64,000 nt of DNA from Lachnospiraceae bacterium (GCA_014804365.1 JAAUZX010000024.1:19470-83469), one strand, 5' to 3'. Numbered from the stretch's first letter, positions 48,971 to 58,895 are shown. The notes: generated from the sequence alone by a model not told the origin. Made by a program: numbers and translations.

Positions 48971-49435
48971 ATGAGTAAACCGAGATATATGGAAGAATTG
49001 CTAAAAATAATTTTTTCATGGTTAAGTGCTACATTTATTGTTATGGGAGTGATATGTTTTATTAGCATATTAAAATCTAAGGTTGGTTCGATGACTCAGG
49101 AACTAACAATATTGGGAATAGTTTTTTCTTTACTTGGCATTGCTTTTTTCATTGTGCAAATTATCTTAATAATTATTACTTCTTTAAAGAATAAGTTACA
49201 CAATGAATTACTTTTAAGTGGAACTAAGATTGAAGGGACAGTAGAAAAAGTGTATTTGCAAAAGTATACGCAGTATGGGAACAAATCTCCCTATAGAATT
49301 CTTTATACTTATACTTGGCAAGGCAAAGTTTATCATCAAAAAAGTTATTTACTATGGGATAAGCCTAATTTTATGGAACGTGATTCGATTGCGGTATATG
49401 CAAATGATTTAGGTAAGTCAACTATTCGATTATAA
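48971..49435 (+). CDS. DUF3592-like membrane protein
   Basis: Two TM segments then a beta-rich domain ('GTKIEGTVEKVYLQKYTQYGNKSPYRILYTYTWQGKVYHQKSYLL'). Confidence 0.65.
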   Translation: MSKPRYMEELLKIIFSWLSATFIVMGVICFISILKSKVGSMTQELTILGIVFSLLGIAFFIVQIILIIITSLKNKLHNELLLSGTKIEGTVEKVYLQKYTQYGNKSPYRILYTYTWQGKVYHQKSYLLWDKPNFMERDSIAVYANDLGKSTIRL

Positions 49436-49456
49436 TTTAGGGGTGAATGTAGGCAG

Positions 49457-49494
49457 CATGTTGACGCTTTTGATTTGTCTGAATATGGGATTGC
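49457..49494 (+). repeat. 38-nt duplicate of the methyltransferase gene segment 48387-48424
   Basis: 36/38 identity. Confidence 0.8.
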
Positions 49495-49500
49495 GTGGTA

Positions 49501-49752
49501 TTACCCATGCAATCCCCTGGACTGCCTGTCCATATCCTCAATTACGATATCATAGATCTCACCCAGAGTGGCGCAGTATTCCAACACCTTCCACGGTTCG
49601 TTTGTGTGGAAGTGAATCTTGATCATTTCCTCATCGCCTACTGCCAGAAGACAGTCGCCTTTGAAATTCTCGGTAAAATAATCGCTGATCACATCCTCGT
49701 CTAAGTCTTCACCCTCAATCAGAAGCTGTGTGTCGTATTTGTATTCTAACAT
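49501..49752 (-). CDS. small DAK-phosphatase/FakA C-terminal-like domain protein (83 aa)
   Basis: 'DTQLLIEGEDLDEDVISDYFTENFKGDCLLAVGDEEMIKIHFHTNEPWKVLEYCATLGEIYDIVIEDM'. Confidence 0.7.
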   Translation of the reverse strand: MLEYKYDTQLLIEGEDLDEDVISDYFTENFKGDCLLAVGDEEMIKIHFHTNEPWKVLEYCATLGEIYDIVIEDMDRQSRGLHG

Positions 49753-49869
49753 AGGATCCTCCTTTATATTATCGAAAACTTTCCTATTTATATTTTAAGC
49801 AATGGATTGTCAGAAATCAATAAGCAGATTAAAATAGGGTTTGAAAGAATGAAAAGGAGATGCAAGCTA

Positions 49870-50505
49870 ATGAATATAAAAAACAGATGGATTAAGTTAA
49901 GCAGTGTTCTTCTAATTGCAGTCATGCTTATGGCAGGATGCGGGAAAGTTTCTAATGATACGGCGCTTGAAAATCGTTCGGAAACAGATTCGAAGTCTTC
50001 CGGTATCGAGAACAGTATGGAAGAAACCAACAGCATGGAAGAAAGCGCCACGCCAGAGCAGGACAGCGGCAGCGCGATGCCCGCTTTTACGGCGAAGGAT
50101 CTGGACGGCAACACGGTCACCGAAAGTATTTTCAGTGACAAAGACCTGACGGTGGTGAATATCTGGGGAACCTTCTGCGGTCCCTGCATAAGAGAAATGC
50201 CGGAACTGGGGACATGGGCTAAAGATATGCCGGACAATGTGCAGTTGATCGGTCTGGTAATAGATATAGCAGGCGATGAAGATACTGAACACCATGACCT
50301 GGCGGTAAGTATCATGCAAAACGCCGATGCGGATTTTACCCAGATCGTTGCAAATCAGGATTTTGCCGATATTTTAAAAGATGTTTATGGCGTACCTACA
50401 ACAATGTTTGTTGATAAAGACGGAAATATTGTAGGCGATCCGATCATCGGCGCAAATGTGGACGGATATAAGGAGTTTGTGGAGGATTATCTGGATGGGC
50501 AATAA
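49870..50505 (+). CDS. TlpA-family thiol:disulfide oxidoreductase lipoprotein
   Basis: Lipobox 'LMAGC'; thioredoxin motif 'NIWGTFCGPCIREMPEL'. Confidence 0.9.
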   Translation: MNIKNRWIKLSSVLLIAVMLMAGCGKVSNDTALENRSETDSKSSGIENSMEETNSMEESATPEQDSGSAMPAFTAKDLDGNTVTESIFSDKDLTVVNIWGTFCGPCIREMPELGTWAKDMPDNVQLIGLVIDIAGDEDTEHHDLAVSIMQNADADFTQIVANQDFADILKDVYGVPTTMFVDKDGNIVGDPIIGANVDGYKEFVEDYLDGQ

Positions 50506-50641
50506 GAGGAGAAAGATTGTACAGATCGCTGGTCTGATAATTGCCGGCATTTTCATCGGGTACGGAAAATACAGGGGAGAGATAGGTATCGTACTGAATA
50601 AGGCGGTTAATATCTGTTTTGAATGTATCGGATTAGGATAG
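50495..50641 (+). CDS. CD1871A-family-like CXXC-motif small membrane protein
   Basis: 'MGNKRRKIVQIAGLIIAGIFIGYGKYRGEIGIVLNKAVNICFECIGLG', 11-nt overlap with tlpA-like gene. Confidence 0.8.
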   Translation: MGNKRRKIVQIAGLIIAGIFIGYGKYRGEIGIVLNKAVNICFECIGLG

Positions 50642-50681
50642 CAGATTGGTTTATATCCGGGCAGGAAGGAACAAGTTATAT

Positions 50682-51554
50682 ATGAAACATTCGATCAAAA
50701 GAAAAATCGTACAGTTGGCCGCATTCGGTTATTCCAATCCCTATCTCATGAATTTTAAGGGTGGAAAGCTGTATCAGGGCAAGTGGAAACAATTCTGTAA
50801 TCCGGGACTGAACTGCTATTCCTGTCCGGCGGCAAGCCTTGCCTGCCCGATCGGAGCGCTTCAGTCAGTAAGCGGTTCCATGGATTTTAAATTCAGTTTC
50901 TATGCAGTCGGGATTCTCTTAGCCGTTGGTGTGCTCTTAGGCAGGGCGGTCTGCGGGTGGCTGTGTCCTTTCGGCTTATTTCAGGAACTGCTTCATAAGT
51001 TTCCGTCCCCGAAACTGAAATTGAAAAAAGCCTTTCTCTACGTGAAGTATATTGCTCTGGTAGTCTTTGTGATTGTGCTCCCGATTGCCGTTACGGACTA
51101 TATGGGTATGGGGAAGCCGGCTTTCTGCCAGTATATCTGTCCGGCAGGGACGCTGGAAGGCGGAATTCCCTTGCTTCTTTCCCATAAGGCGCTCCGACAG
51201 ACAATCGGGTCGCTTTTTACATTGAAGATGACGGTTCTAATCGTGACGATAATCGGCTGTGTGCTGATCTATCGGTTTTTCTGCAGGGTGCTTTGTCCTC
51301 TCGGCGCTATATACGGACTGCTGAATAAGATCAGTATTTACAGACTGGAAATAGACGCGCACAAGTGTGTAAGCTGCGGAAAATGTAAGCGGATATGCAA
51401 GATGGAAGTTGATCCGGTGAAGACGCCGGACAGCGCGGAATGCATTCGATGCGGCGCGTGTGCGGATACGTGTCCGGAAGGGGCGATTTGCTTGCAGTTT
51501 CGGTTGAAAAGCACTATAATGACCGATAGAACTGAAATGACGAATGAGAGATGA
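50682..51554 (+). CDS. 4Fe-4S binding membrane protein (NapH-like)
   Basis: Repeated 'CPxG' in TM region and C-terminal 'CVSCGKCKRICKMEVDP..CIRCGACADTCPEGAI'. Confidence 0.92.
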   Translation: MKHSIKRKIVQLAAFGYSNPYLMNFKGGKLYQGKWKQFCNPGLNCYSCPAASLACPIGALQSVSGSMDFKFSFYAVGILLAVGVLLGRAVCGWLCPFGLFQELLHKFPSPKLKLKKAFLYVKYIALVVFVIVLPIAVTDYMGMGKPAFCQYICPAGTLEGGIPLLLSHKALRQTIGSLFTLKMTVLIVTIIGCVLIYRFFCRVLCPLGAIYGLLNKISIYRLEIDAHKCVSCGKCKRICKMEVDPVKTPDSAECIRCGACADTCPEGAICLQFRLKSTIMTDRTEMTNER

Positions 51555-51561
51555 TTAATTT

Positions 51562-52896
51562 ATGGAAAAAAATCTGACCACAGGCAGCGTGTTTAAGACA
51601 CTTTTATACTTTTCGCTGCCTTATCTTTTGGCGTATTTTCTGCAGACGTTGTATGGGATGGCTGACTTGTTTATCATCGGACAGTACAATGGAGTGGAGA
51701 GTACAACGGCAGTTTCCATCGGCAGTCAGGTCATGCATATGCTGACCGTCATGATCGTCGGGCTGGCAATGGGTGCCACGGTGATGATCGGACAGGCCGT
51801 AGGTGCGGGGAAAAAGGAACAGGCCTCTCTGGCGATCGGTAATACAATCACGTTATTCATGATATTGTCCGTTATCGTGACGGCAGTGCTGCTACTCGCC
51901 GTAAGACCGATTGTTACGGTCATGTCCACACCTGCGGAGGCGGTGCCGGGGACAGTTGCTTATCTTACGGTATGCTTTATCGGAGTTCCGTTTATTACGG
52001 CCTATAATATTATCAGCTCCATTTTCCGGGGCATGGGTGACTCTAAGAGCCCGATGTATTTTATCGCGGTTGCCTGTGTCGCGAATATTGCGCTGGACTA
52101 TTTGCTGATCGGCGGTCTGGGGCTCGGACCGGTGGGAGCGGCACTGGGAACGACACTGTCCCAGACGATCAGCGTGATTGTTTCCCTTGTTGTGATTCTG
52201 AAAAAGAAAACGGGTATAACGCTCACGATGGCGGCCTTTAAACCACGCAGAGACACGATGGGAGGATTGTTAAAGATCGGGATTCCGATTGCCATGCAGG
52301 ACGGGTTCATACAGATCGCATTTATTGTCATTACGATTATTGCAAACAGAAGAGGACTTAACGATGCAGCTGCGGTGGGGATCGTGGAGAAAATCATAGG
52401 GATACTGTTTCTCGTGCCTTCCTCTATGTTACAGTCAGTGTCCGCGCTTTCTGCGCAGAATGTGGGAGCCGGAAAGCATGACCGTGCCCGCCGGACACTT
52501 TTCTATGCCTCAGCAATGTCTCTGCTGTGGGGGCTTGCAGCGGTAATCCTTATGCAGATTGACGCGGAAACATTTATCGAACTCTTTGCAGATAACGCGG
52601 AGGTGATACGGCTCGGCGGACAGTATATGCGGGGATATGTGTGGGATTCGGCGCTTGCGGGGATTCATTTCTGCTTCAGCGGCTATTTCTGCGCTTACGG
52701 ATTGTCGGGGATCTCGTTTATCCATAATTCGCTGTCCATTGTCTGCGTCAGGATTCCGGTAGCCTACTTCGCATCCAAGTATTTTACGGACACACTTTTC
52801 CCGATGGGGCTGGCGTCCACTGCGGGTTCGGCGCTTTCGGTCGTTATTTGTGTGGGAGTGTTTGTGTGGTTGGAGCGACGGCGGCGGAAGCATTGA
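51562..52896 (+). CDS. MATE family efflux transporter
   Basis: 12-TM; 'LPYLLAYFLQTLYGMADLFIIGQYNG'. Confidence 0.95.
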   Translation: MEKNLTTGSVFKTLLYFSLPYLLAYFLQTLYGMADLFIIGQYNGVESTTAVSIGSQVMHMLTVMIVGLAMGATVMIGQAVGAGKKEQASLAIGNTITLFMILSVIVTAVLLLAVRPIVTVMSTPAEAVPGTVAYLTVCFIGVPFITAYNIISSIFRGMGDSKSPMYFIAVACVANIALDYLLIGGLGLGPVGAALGTTLSQTISVIVSLVVILKKKTGITLTMAAFKPRRDTMGGLLKIGIPIAMQDGFIQIAFIVITIIANRRGLNDAAAVGIVEKIIGILFLVPSSMLQSVSALSAQNVGAGKHDRARRTLFYASAMSLLWGLAAVILMQIDAETFIELFADNAEVIRLGGQYMRGYVWDSALAGIHFCFSGYFCAYGLSGISFIHNSLSIVCVRIPVAYFASKYFTDTLFPMGLASTAGSALSVVICVGVFVWLERRRRKH

Positions 52897-52949
52897 CAAA
52901 ATGAAGAATTCATTATATGATCTACAAAAGCATTACCAAAGGCTGTGAA

Positions 52950-53226
52950 GAGAAGAGTAAGTAGTTAGATATGATACAGAGAGTCTGATTAGGTGAGAAC
53001 AGACACAGAAGGAGCTGCTGAAAATGGTCTCGGAGCTGCGTACCGAAGCTGTTATGCCAAGGCTACGACGGGTGCACCCGTTACAGTGATAGACTATCGA
53101 TGAATCATTTCTCATCCGTAGTCGATAAGGCTTATATCGTGAGATATAGGTGAATTTAGGGTGGTAACACGAAGCATTTGCTCTCGTCCCTGAAAAAGAA
53201 ATTTTTCAGAGAGGAGGGCTTTTTTG
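52950..53226 (+). promoter_or_regulatory. T-box leader (Met specifier) upstream of metG
   Basis: T-box motif agggtggtaacacg at 53158-53171; terminator ...ccctgaaaaagaaatttttcagagaggagggcttttttg; candidate specifier ATG at 53024-53026. Confidence 0.9.
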
Positions 53227-53302
53227 TTGAAGAAAACGGAATGACCCATAAGGTCACAAAGAACTAAGTTATCACTATAAATCAGGAAATGAGGTATGTA
53301 AG

Positions 53303-54931
53303 ATGAGAAATATTTTAATTGGCGGAGCATGGCCGTATGCAAACGGTTCCTTGCATATAGGTCACATAGCGGGATTATTGCCCGGAGACGTATTGGCCAG
53401 ATATCACAGGGCTGTTGGAGATCATGTATATTTTGTGTCAGGAAGCGACTGCCACGGAACCCCGGTAGCGATTCGGGCAAAGCAGGAGAAGAGAACGCCG
53501 CGGGAAGTCAGTGATTTCTACCATGAAGAATTCGTAGAATGCTTTGAAAAGCTGGGTTTTAGTTACGATGTATATGCCAAAACATCTTCGGAGGAGCATA
53601 AGAAATTTGTAAGGGAATTTCATAAAAAATTATATGAAAGCAGCTATGTTTATGAAAAAGAAGTTCCGCAGGCATATTGTGAAAGCTGTGGCACCTTTCT
53701 GGCTGACCGCTTTGTGTTGGGAAAATGCCCGAAATGCGGAAAGGACACCAGAGGAGATCAATGCGATGCCTGCGGTACGGTACTTGAACCGGAGAATCTT
53801 GCAGAGCCGGTTTGCGCAGTATGCGGGAAACCTATAAGCTTTAAGAATTCAAAGCATTTATATATAGCAATCACTAAGCTCCAGACTGAACTAAAGGCGC
53901 TGGTCGATAATCATCCCAAATGGAGAAAAAACGCGATTGCATTTACAAATAAGTATATAGATGACGGCTTAAGAGACCGTGCCCTGACAAGAGATTTGGA
54001 ATGGGGAATCAATGTCCCTAAGGATGGGTACGAAAATAAAACGATTTATATATGGGCAGAAAATGTGTTGGGATATTTATCTGCAAGTAAAGCAGCAGCT
54101 GAAGCAAGAGGTGCTGATTTTCACGAGCTCTGGGGCAAAGAAGCGAAACATTATTATGTGCACGGAAAAGATAATATTCCGTTCCACACAATTATTTTGC
54201 CGTCTCTTTTATTGGCAAATGGTGAAAATTTGCATTTGCCGGATCAGATTGTGTCAAGTGAATATCTGACTTTGGAAGGAAGAAAAATATCTACCAGTCA
54301 AAATTATGCAATCTGGGTCAAGGAACTACTGGATAATTATGAAGCAGATTCGATTCGCTATTTTTTCCTGGCAAATGGTCCGGAAAAGAAGGATGCGGAT
54401 TTCTCGTGGAGAGAATATGTTCATAGCCACAATGGTGAGCTGCTCGGAGCATACGGAAATTTTGTGAACCGCGTGCTGACGTTTATTATTAAATATTTTG
54501 AGGGGATCATACCGAAAGGTACAGATGATCCGTCTATCAACAATCAAATAGATGAATTGTTTGTTTCCGTCGGTAAGCAGATTGAGAATGGCGCTTTCAA
54601 AGACGCAATTACTGAAATATTTGACTTTGTAAGAAGCGCAAATAAATATTTTGATACGCAGCGGCCATGGATTACCAGGACCGACGATCAGAAAGCCTGT
54701 GAAAATACACTTTATCAATGTGTCCAGATTATTGCTAATCTGGCAGTCCTGCTATCACCGTTTTTACCGTTTTCCTCAGAGAAAGTGTGCAAATGGCTGG
54801 GGATAGATAATAAATGGGAAAAGAAATCAGTTCCGGCGGGCTATTTACTTCCCGAGGTGGAAATTTTATTTCAAAGAATTGATAAAAAGGTGATAGAAAC
54901 TGAGACGGAAAAATTGAAGGCCATTTTATAA
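53303..54931 (+). CDS. metG: methionine--tRNA ligase
   Basis: 'GGAWPYANGSLHIGHIAGLLPGDVLARY', zinc-knuckle Cys pairs, 'GRKISTSQNYAIW' KMSKS-like. Confidence 0.96.
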   Translation: MRNILIGGAWPYANGSLHIGHIAGLLPGDVLARYHRAVGDHVYFVSGSDCHGTPVAIRAKQEKRTPREVSDFYHEEFVECFEKLGFSYDVYAKTSSEEHKKFVREFHKKLYESSYVYEKEVPQAYCESCGTFLADRFVLGKCPKCGKDTRGDQCDACGTVLEPENLAEPVCAVCGKPISFKNSKHLYIAITKLQTELKALVDNHPKWRKNAIAFTNKYIDDGLRDRALTRDLEWGINVPKDGYENKTIYIWAENVLGYLSASKAAAEARGADFHELWGKEAKHYYVHGKDNIPFHTIILPSLLLANGENLHLPDQIVSSEYLTLEGRKISTSQNYAIWVKELLDNYEADSIRYFFLANGPEKKDADFSWREYVHSHNGELLGAYGNFVNRVLTFIIKYFEGIIPKGTDDPSINNQIDELFVSVGKQIENGAFKDAITEIFDFVRSANKYFDTQRPWITRTDDQKACENTLYQCVQIIANLAVLLSPFLPFSSEKVCKWLGIDNKWEKKSVPAGYLLPEVEILFQRIDKKVIETETEKLKAIL

Positions 54932-55252
54932 AAAGGTGAAATAGGGTGAAAATAGAGGGGTGCCGCACTATTTCTTTTGGTGCGGCGGGCCTTTAATGCC
55001 TTTCTATGAGAACAGATTCCTTTTAGCGGAAGCAGTTGCTTAACAAGCTCATCTATGCAGTAATCATCTTCAATTATCTTGTTTAATAGCAAACATTGTT
55101 CTGCATATTTTTTCCTGCTTCCGCCTTAAAGATTATTTGGTATGTATTACATACATGTGTAATCAACCAATAGTGGAACTTAGGAAAATCAACCGTCAGT
55201 TCCTTGAATAAAGACGCATTTTTAAGTAAGATGGTCACATGGGGGTAACGAA

Positions 55253-55726
55253 ATGAATCAAGAGAAAATTGGAAAATTCATAGCTGACTGTCGAAAAGAA
55301 AAAGGATTTACACAATTACAGTTAGCAGAAAAGCTTAACATCACCAATAGGGCAGTTTCAAAATGGGAAACAGGAAAAAGTTGTCCGGATGTGTCGCTTA
55401 TGCTGGAGCTTTGTAGTGTTCTTGGAATCACCGTAAATGAGTTGTTGTCTGGAGAAAGGATACTTATGGAAGATTATCAAAAAAAGGCGGAAGAAAATCT
55501 TGTGGAATTGCAGGATAAAAAAATGAAAGCACAGAAAATGTTTAAAAAAATGGAATTAGTATGGTTGGCAATCACCATTTTATTAGTTCCTGTTCATTTT
55601 GCAATTAATTATTTTAATCCAAATAATGGGGGTACAGGGATTGGAGATATTATCTTGCTAATAGGGTTAATAATGTTTATCGGATATTTCTTGATGTACT
55701 ATAAAATTGAAATAAAACTGAAATAA
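55253..55726 (+). CDS. XRE family regulator with C-terminal TM segments
   Basis: 'IADCRKEKGFTQLQLAEKLNITNRAVSKWETGKSCPDVSLMLELCSVLGITVNELLSGE' HTH. Confidence 0.92.
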   Translation: MNQEKIGKFIADCRKEKGFTQLQLAEKLNITNRAVSKWETGKSCPDVSLMLELCSVLGITVNELLSGERILMEDYQKKAEENLVELQDKKMKAQKMFKKMELVWLAITILLVPVHFAINYFNPNNGGTGIGDIILLIGLIMFIGYFLMYYKIEIKLK

Positions 55727-55942
55727 TAATCAGTATGCGTTAGATTAAAAAAATAATTTTTTCTCTATACAAAGAACACAGTAGCTTGTCTAGGGAAATA
55801 GCCTAAACACTTAGGAGAAATCTTAGGTGTTTTTCTATTGCAAAGATTTCAGTATAAACAGCTTATGTCACGGTTGCACGTTCACGGGGATTGGCGTTAT
55901 AATGGAACATAAAATATAGAAGTAAGTCATAATTACAAAAAG

Positions 55943-57682
55943 GTGGATTTACAAATGATAGTTGTATTAATAAATTGGATTTACATAATGATAACAACCT
56001 ATTTGACAGGAAATGCCTGTCTGCGTCTGCTGGAGCATATGTTTCGAAAGGAACAGGGAAGCTGGCGCAGAACGCCCTTCTATGACCTCTTTGCAGGAAT
56101 TATGTGCACTACTTGTTATGCGCAAGTGTACAGTCTTTTTGGCGGTGTAGGACTTGGAGCCAATATCGGATTACTGGCTTTTTGCCTGATTTATGCAGCA
56201 GTGTTTGGGAAAAAGGTCGCAAGTGAGTTTGGAGGCTGGTTTAGAAAGAGAAAGGAAGAACTGCCTTCTTTTGTAAAAAAGGGTCTTATCTGCGTACTGC
56301 TTCTGGGAACGGCTGTTTATGCGCTTGCAACATCGGGAGCGCCGAAACTGATAGATACCGACTGGTATCATGCCCAAACTATTCGTTGGATTGAAGAATA
56401 TGGCTGTGTGACCGGTGTTGCGAACCTTTTTTATTCGCTGGGCTTTAACAGTGCCCAACATTATTTTGACGCACTCTACAGTATGAAAGCAGTGTTTGGA
56501 GTTTCCCTTCATGCTACGGGCGGATACTTTGGAATTTTGCTTTTCTTTCATGGATTAATCCGTTTGGCTGAATGGAAAACGCATAAACGTCATATCGGAG
56601 ATGGTCTGGCATTTGCGGAGGTGGTCTATACTATCATTGTGACCGCATTTTTTGCAGACCCTTATACCGATACTCTCCCAAACTGCCTTGTTTTCTTTAT
56701 ACTGACTGAGTGGATCACGCTGCTTGAGACAGAGGAAGAAGAGGACTTTCCCTATGCTTTTTTATGCATCTTCGGCGTTTTTGCAACGGTGGTAAAAACT
56801 TCTGTAGTTATGGTGGTACTACTTGTAATCAAACCGGCCATTAAACTTATTAAGAATAAGAGCTGGGGGAAAATTGTGGGTTATATTTGTACGGGGATCA
56901 TAATTGTGGTTCCGTTTTTTATAACCAACGTAAGGGTTACGGGCTATCTGGTCTATCTGGCAAGTGCAGTGGATTTGTTTGACGTGCCTTGGAAGATAGA
57001 CATTGAGATTGTCAGGTATTCTGTAGCAAGTATGATACATGATGCCAGAGCAGTTAACTTGACGATGGACGAGGCTCTAAACAGTGGGCTTGCGTGGGTG
57101 CCCACTTGGTTTAGAAACGATTCTGCCAGTCACAAGATTCTATATTTGGCTGTCGGCTTTTTACTGGTGTTTGATATAGCCGGAACAATTTTTTCGATTG
57201 TAAAAAAAAAGGCGGTGGAGGTTTCCATGCTCCTGCCAAGACTGGTAGTAATGGTTGGCCTCGTTTACTGGTTCTTTACGATTCCACAGGTAAAATACTG
57301 CTGGGTATTCCTTCTGTTCCCATTGGCAGTTGTGCCTATGATTTATCTTGAAAAGTTAAGAGAATGCGGCAAAATAGGAAAATGCGCGCTTGTGACGGCA
57401 GGAGTGGCAGGAGGAGCGGTTCTTCTTATGTATGCCGGCTTTTACAGTATACGAACTCTTGGGTATGTCCGGGAGGCATTGCCGAATACTTTGGTCAGGC
57501 AGGCGGATTATTCGAGACAGGAAATGAAACCGGTGGAAAAAGACGGACACACCTTTTATGTCAGGGAAGAGGGCGGCGCTATTGTATGCGGTTATTATGT
57601 CTTTCCTTATTTAAATGAAGAGGAACTTTTGGACAGGCTGGTTACGGGAGAAAAGCTGTCAGACGGATTTTCACTTAAATAA
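55943..57682 (+). CDS. polytopic membrane protein (glycosyltransferase GT-C-like at best)
   Basis: Many TM segments over 579 aa; family uncertain. Confidence 0.75.
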   Translation: MDLQMIVVLINWIYIMITTYLTGNACLRLLEHMFRKEQGSWRRTPFYDLFAGIMCTTCYAQVYSLFGGVGLGANIGLLAFCLIYAAVFGKKVASEFGGWFRKRKEELPSFVKKGLICVLLLGTAVYALATSGAPKLIDTDWYHAQTIRWIEEYGCVTGVANLFYSLGFNSAQHYFDALYSMKAVFGVSLHATGGYFGILLFFHGLIRLAEWKTHKRHIGDGLAFAEVVYTIIVTAFFADPYTDTLPNCLVFFILTEWITLLETEEEEDFPYAFLCIFGVFATVVKTSVVMVVLLVIKPAIKLIKNKSWGKIVGYICTGIIIVVPFFITNVRVTGYLVYLASAVDLFDVPWKIDIEIVRYSVASMIHDARAVNLTMDEALNSGLAWVPTWFRNDSASHKILYLAVGFLLVFDIAGTIFSIVKKKAVEVSMLLPRLVVMVGLVYWFFTIPQVKYCWVFLLFPLAVVPMIYLEKLRECGKIGKCALVTAGVAGGAVLLMYAGFYSIRTLGYVREALPNTLVRQADYSRQEMKPVEKDGHTFYVREEGGAIVCGYYVFPYLNEEELLDRLVTGEKLSDGFSLK

Positions 57683-57691
57683 TTATGAATA

Positions 57692-57778
57692 ATTGTATCC
57701 AAATCGTCCGATTCCGGAAGCTGTTTTAGCTAAAATAATATTCCTCAAAAATCTATTTACATTCCTTAATAGATTTCA
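57692..57778 (-). pseudogene. degenerate copy of the 3' end of the small ORF at 59982-60170
   Basis: About 85% nucleotide identity to 59948-60034; minus reads 'CK*IFEEYYFS*'. Confidence 0.7.
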
Positions 57779-57808
57779 AGGAATAATGTCCGTGATTTCA
57801 ACTTTATT

Positions 57809-57850
57809 TTGGGATGAATCAAATATAAATACATACTTGATTCATCCCAA
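57809..57850. repeat. perfect 14-bp inverted repeat downstream of tspO-like gene
   Basis: ttgggatgaatcaa ... ttgattcatcccaa with 14-nt spacer. Confidence 0.8.
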
Positions 57851-57854
57851 AGTT

Positions 57855-58319
57855 TTAATTCAATATATAGATCATAAAATTCAGATATGCAGCGAATAAA
57901 CACCATAGCAGATATGGAATCTGTAGATATGAAGATAACCGATTTATTCGATAAAATTGGTAAATCATAACCAATATTAGGAAAATCAATGCCAATAACC
58001 ACAGGAAAGCAAATAAAAATAGAGAAAATCTAAAAAAGATTATACTCCACCAAAAGTTGAAAAATAATTGAAGAGCATAAGTGTTTAATGCTTCTATTTT
58101 TTCAGGACTATCGGATTCATAAATTATGTAAGATGAAATTCCCATTAAAATATAAAGAATAATCCATACAATAGGAAAGATAAAGCCGGGAGGACTGAGT
58201 GGAGGTTTGTTTATTGTGGAATATAACGACGTTCTTCCGCTGAAAAGAGCTGATAATGTTCCGACAGCGATAGGAATAAGAATGGCGATGATTAATGCGC
58301 TTTTATTCTTTATTTTCAT
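57855..58319 (-). CDS. TspO/MBR family protein
   Basis: 'KPPLSPPGFIFPIVWIILYILMGISSYIIY' and 'LQLFFNFWWSIIFF'. Confidence 0.93.
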   Translation of the reverse strand: MKIKNKSALIIAILIPIAVGTLSALFSGRTSLYSTINKPPLSPPGFIFPIVWIILYILMGISSYIIYESDSPEKIEALNTYALQLFFNFWWSIIFFRFSLFLFAFLWLLALIFLILVMIYQFYRINRLSSYLQIPYLLWCLFAAYLNFMIYILN

Positions 58320-58600
58320 GAATATGGCACCATAAAAGTGAGTTTGATTTATTATATGAAATTTAGATGAAAAATATGAAAGTACTTTGTAACCGCTGAA
58401 TAACAGGGCTAAGAAACGGTGGAATATGTTGAAGTGATACTGATAGAGTTTGATGGTTTCTTCGGACAGATTTTTTCACCCAACACCCCACCAACACAGC
58501 ATCTTGATAATGGAATAGACTTTATACTTCAATTGTGATATACTGTATTTACTTAATCAATACCAACAGCGCAGCAGTTACAATAAAGGGCGGTGATTAT

Positions 58601-58828
58601 ATGACAGATAGTGAAAAAATTGATTTACTATTATCTGAAATGCAAGGTATGAAATCAGATATACAAACCTTAAATCAAAAAGTAACAGGGCTTGAAAAAG
58701 ATATGGTTGATGTTAAGTCAAATTTAAGGCGGTTACATCGAGATGCTGATTTTATTCTTGATGAAGTCGAAAAAGTACACGAGACCTTAGATAAACATAA
58801 AGAAGATAAGTCGGTACATACAGCATAA
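58601..58828 (+). CDS. short coiled-coil hypothetical protein (75 aa)
   Basis: RBS-like gggcggtg upstream; heptad-like 'MQGMKSDIQTLNQKVTGLEKDMVDVKSNLRRL'. Confidence 0.7.
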   Translation: MTDSEKIDLLLSEMQGMKSDIQTLNQKVTGLEKDMVDVKSNLRRLHRDADFILDEVEKVHETLDKHKEDKSVHTA

Positions 58829-58852
58829 TCATTACATATATCATATAAGATC

Positions 58853-58895
58853 AGGTGTAAAGTCTATTGAATATTTAAGGGCTTTACACCTTTTA
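58853..58895 (+). terminator. Rho-independent terminator
   Basis: aggtgtaaag ... ctttacacct + tttaattt. Confidence 0.7.

Noticed and set aside
54871-55092. Minus-strand 73-aa ORF after metG
   Set aside because: Part (RKKYAEQCLLLNKIIEDDYCIDELVKQLLPLKG...) reads like a gene fragment, but it runs into antisense metG and no family could be named.
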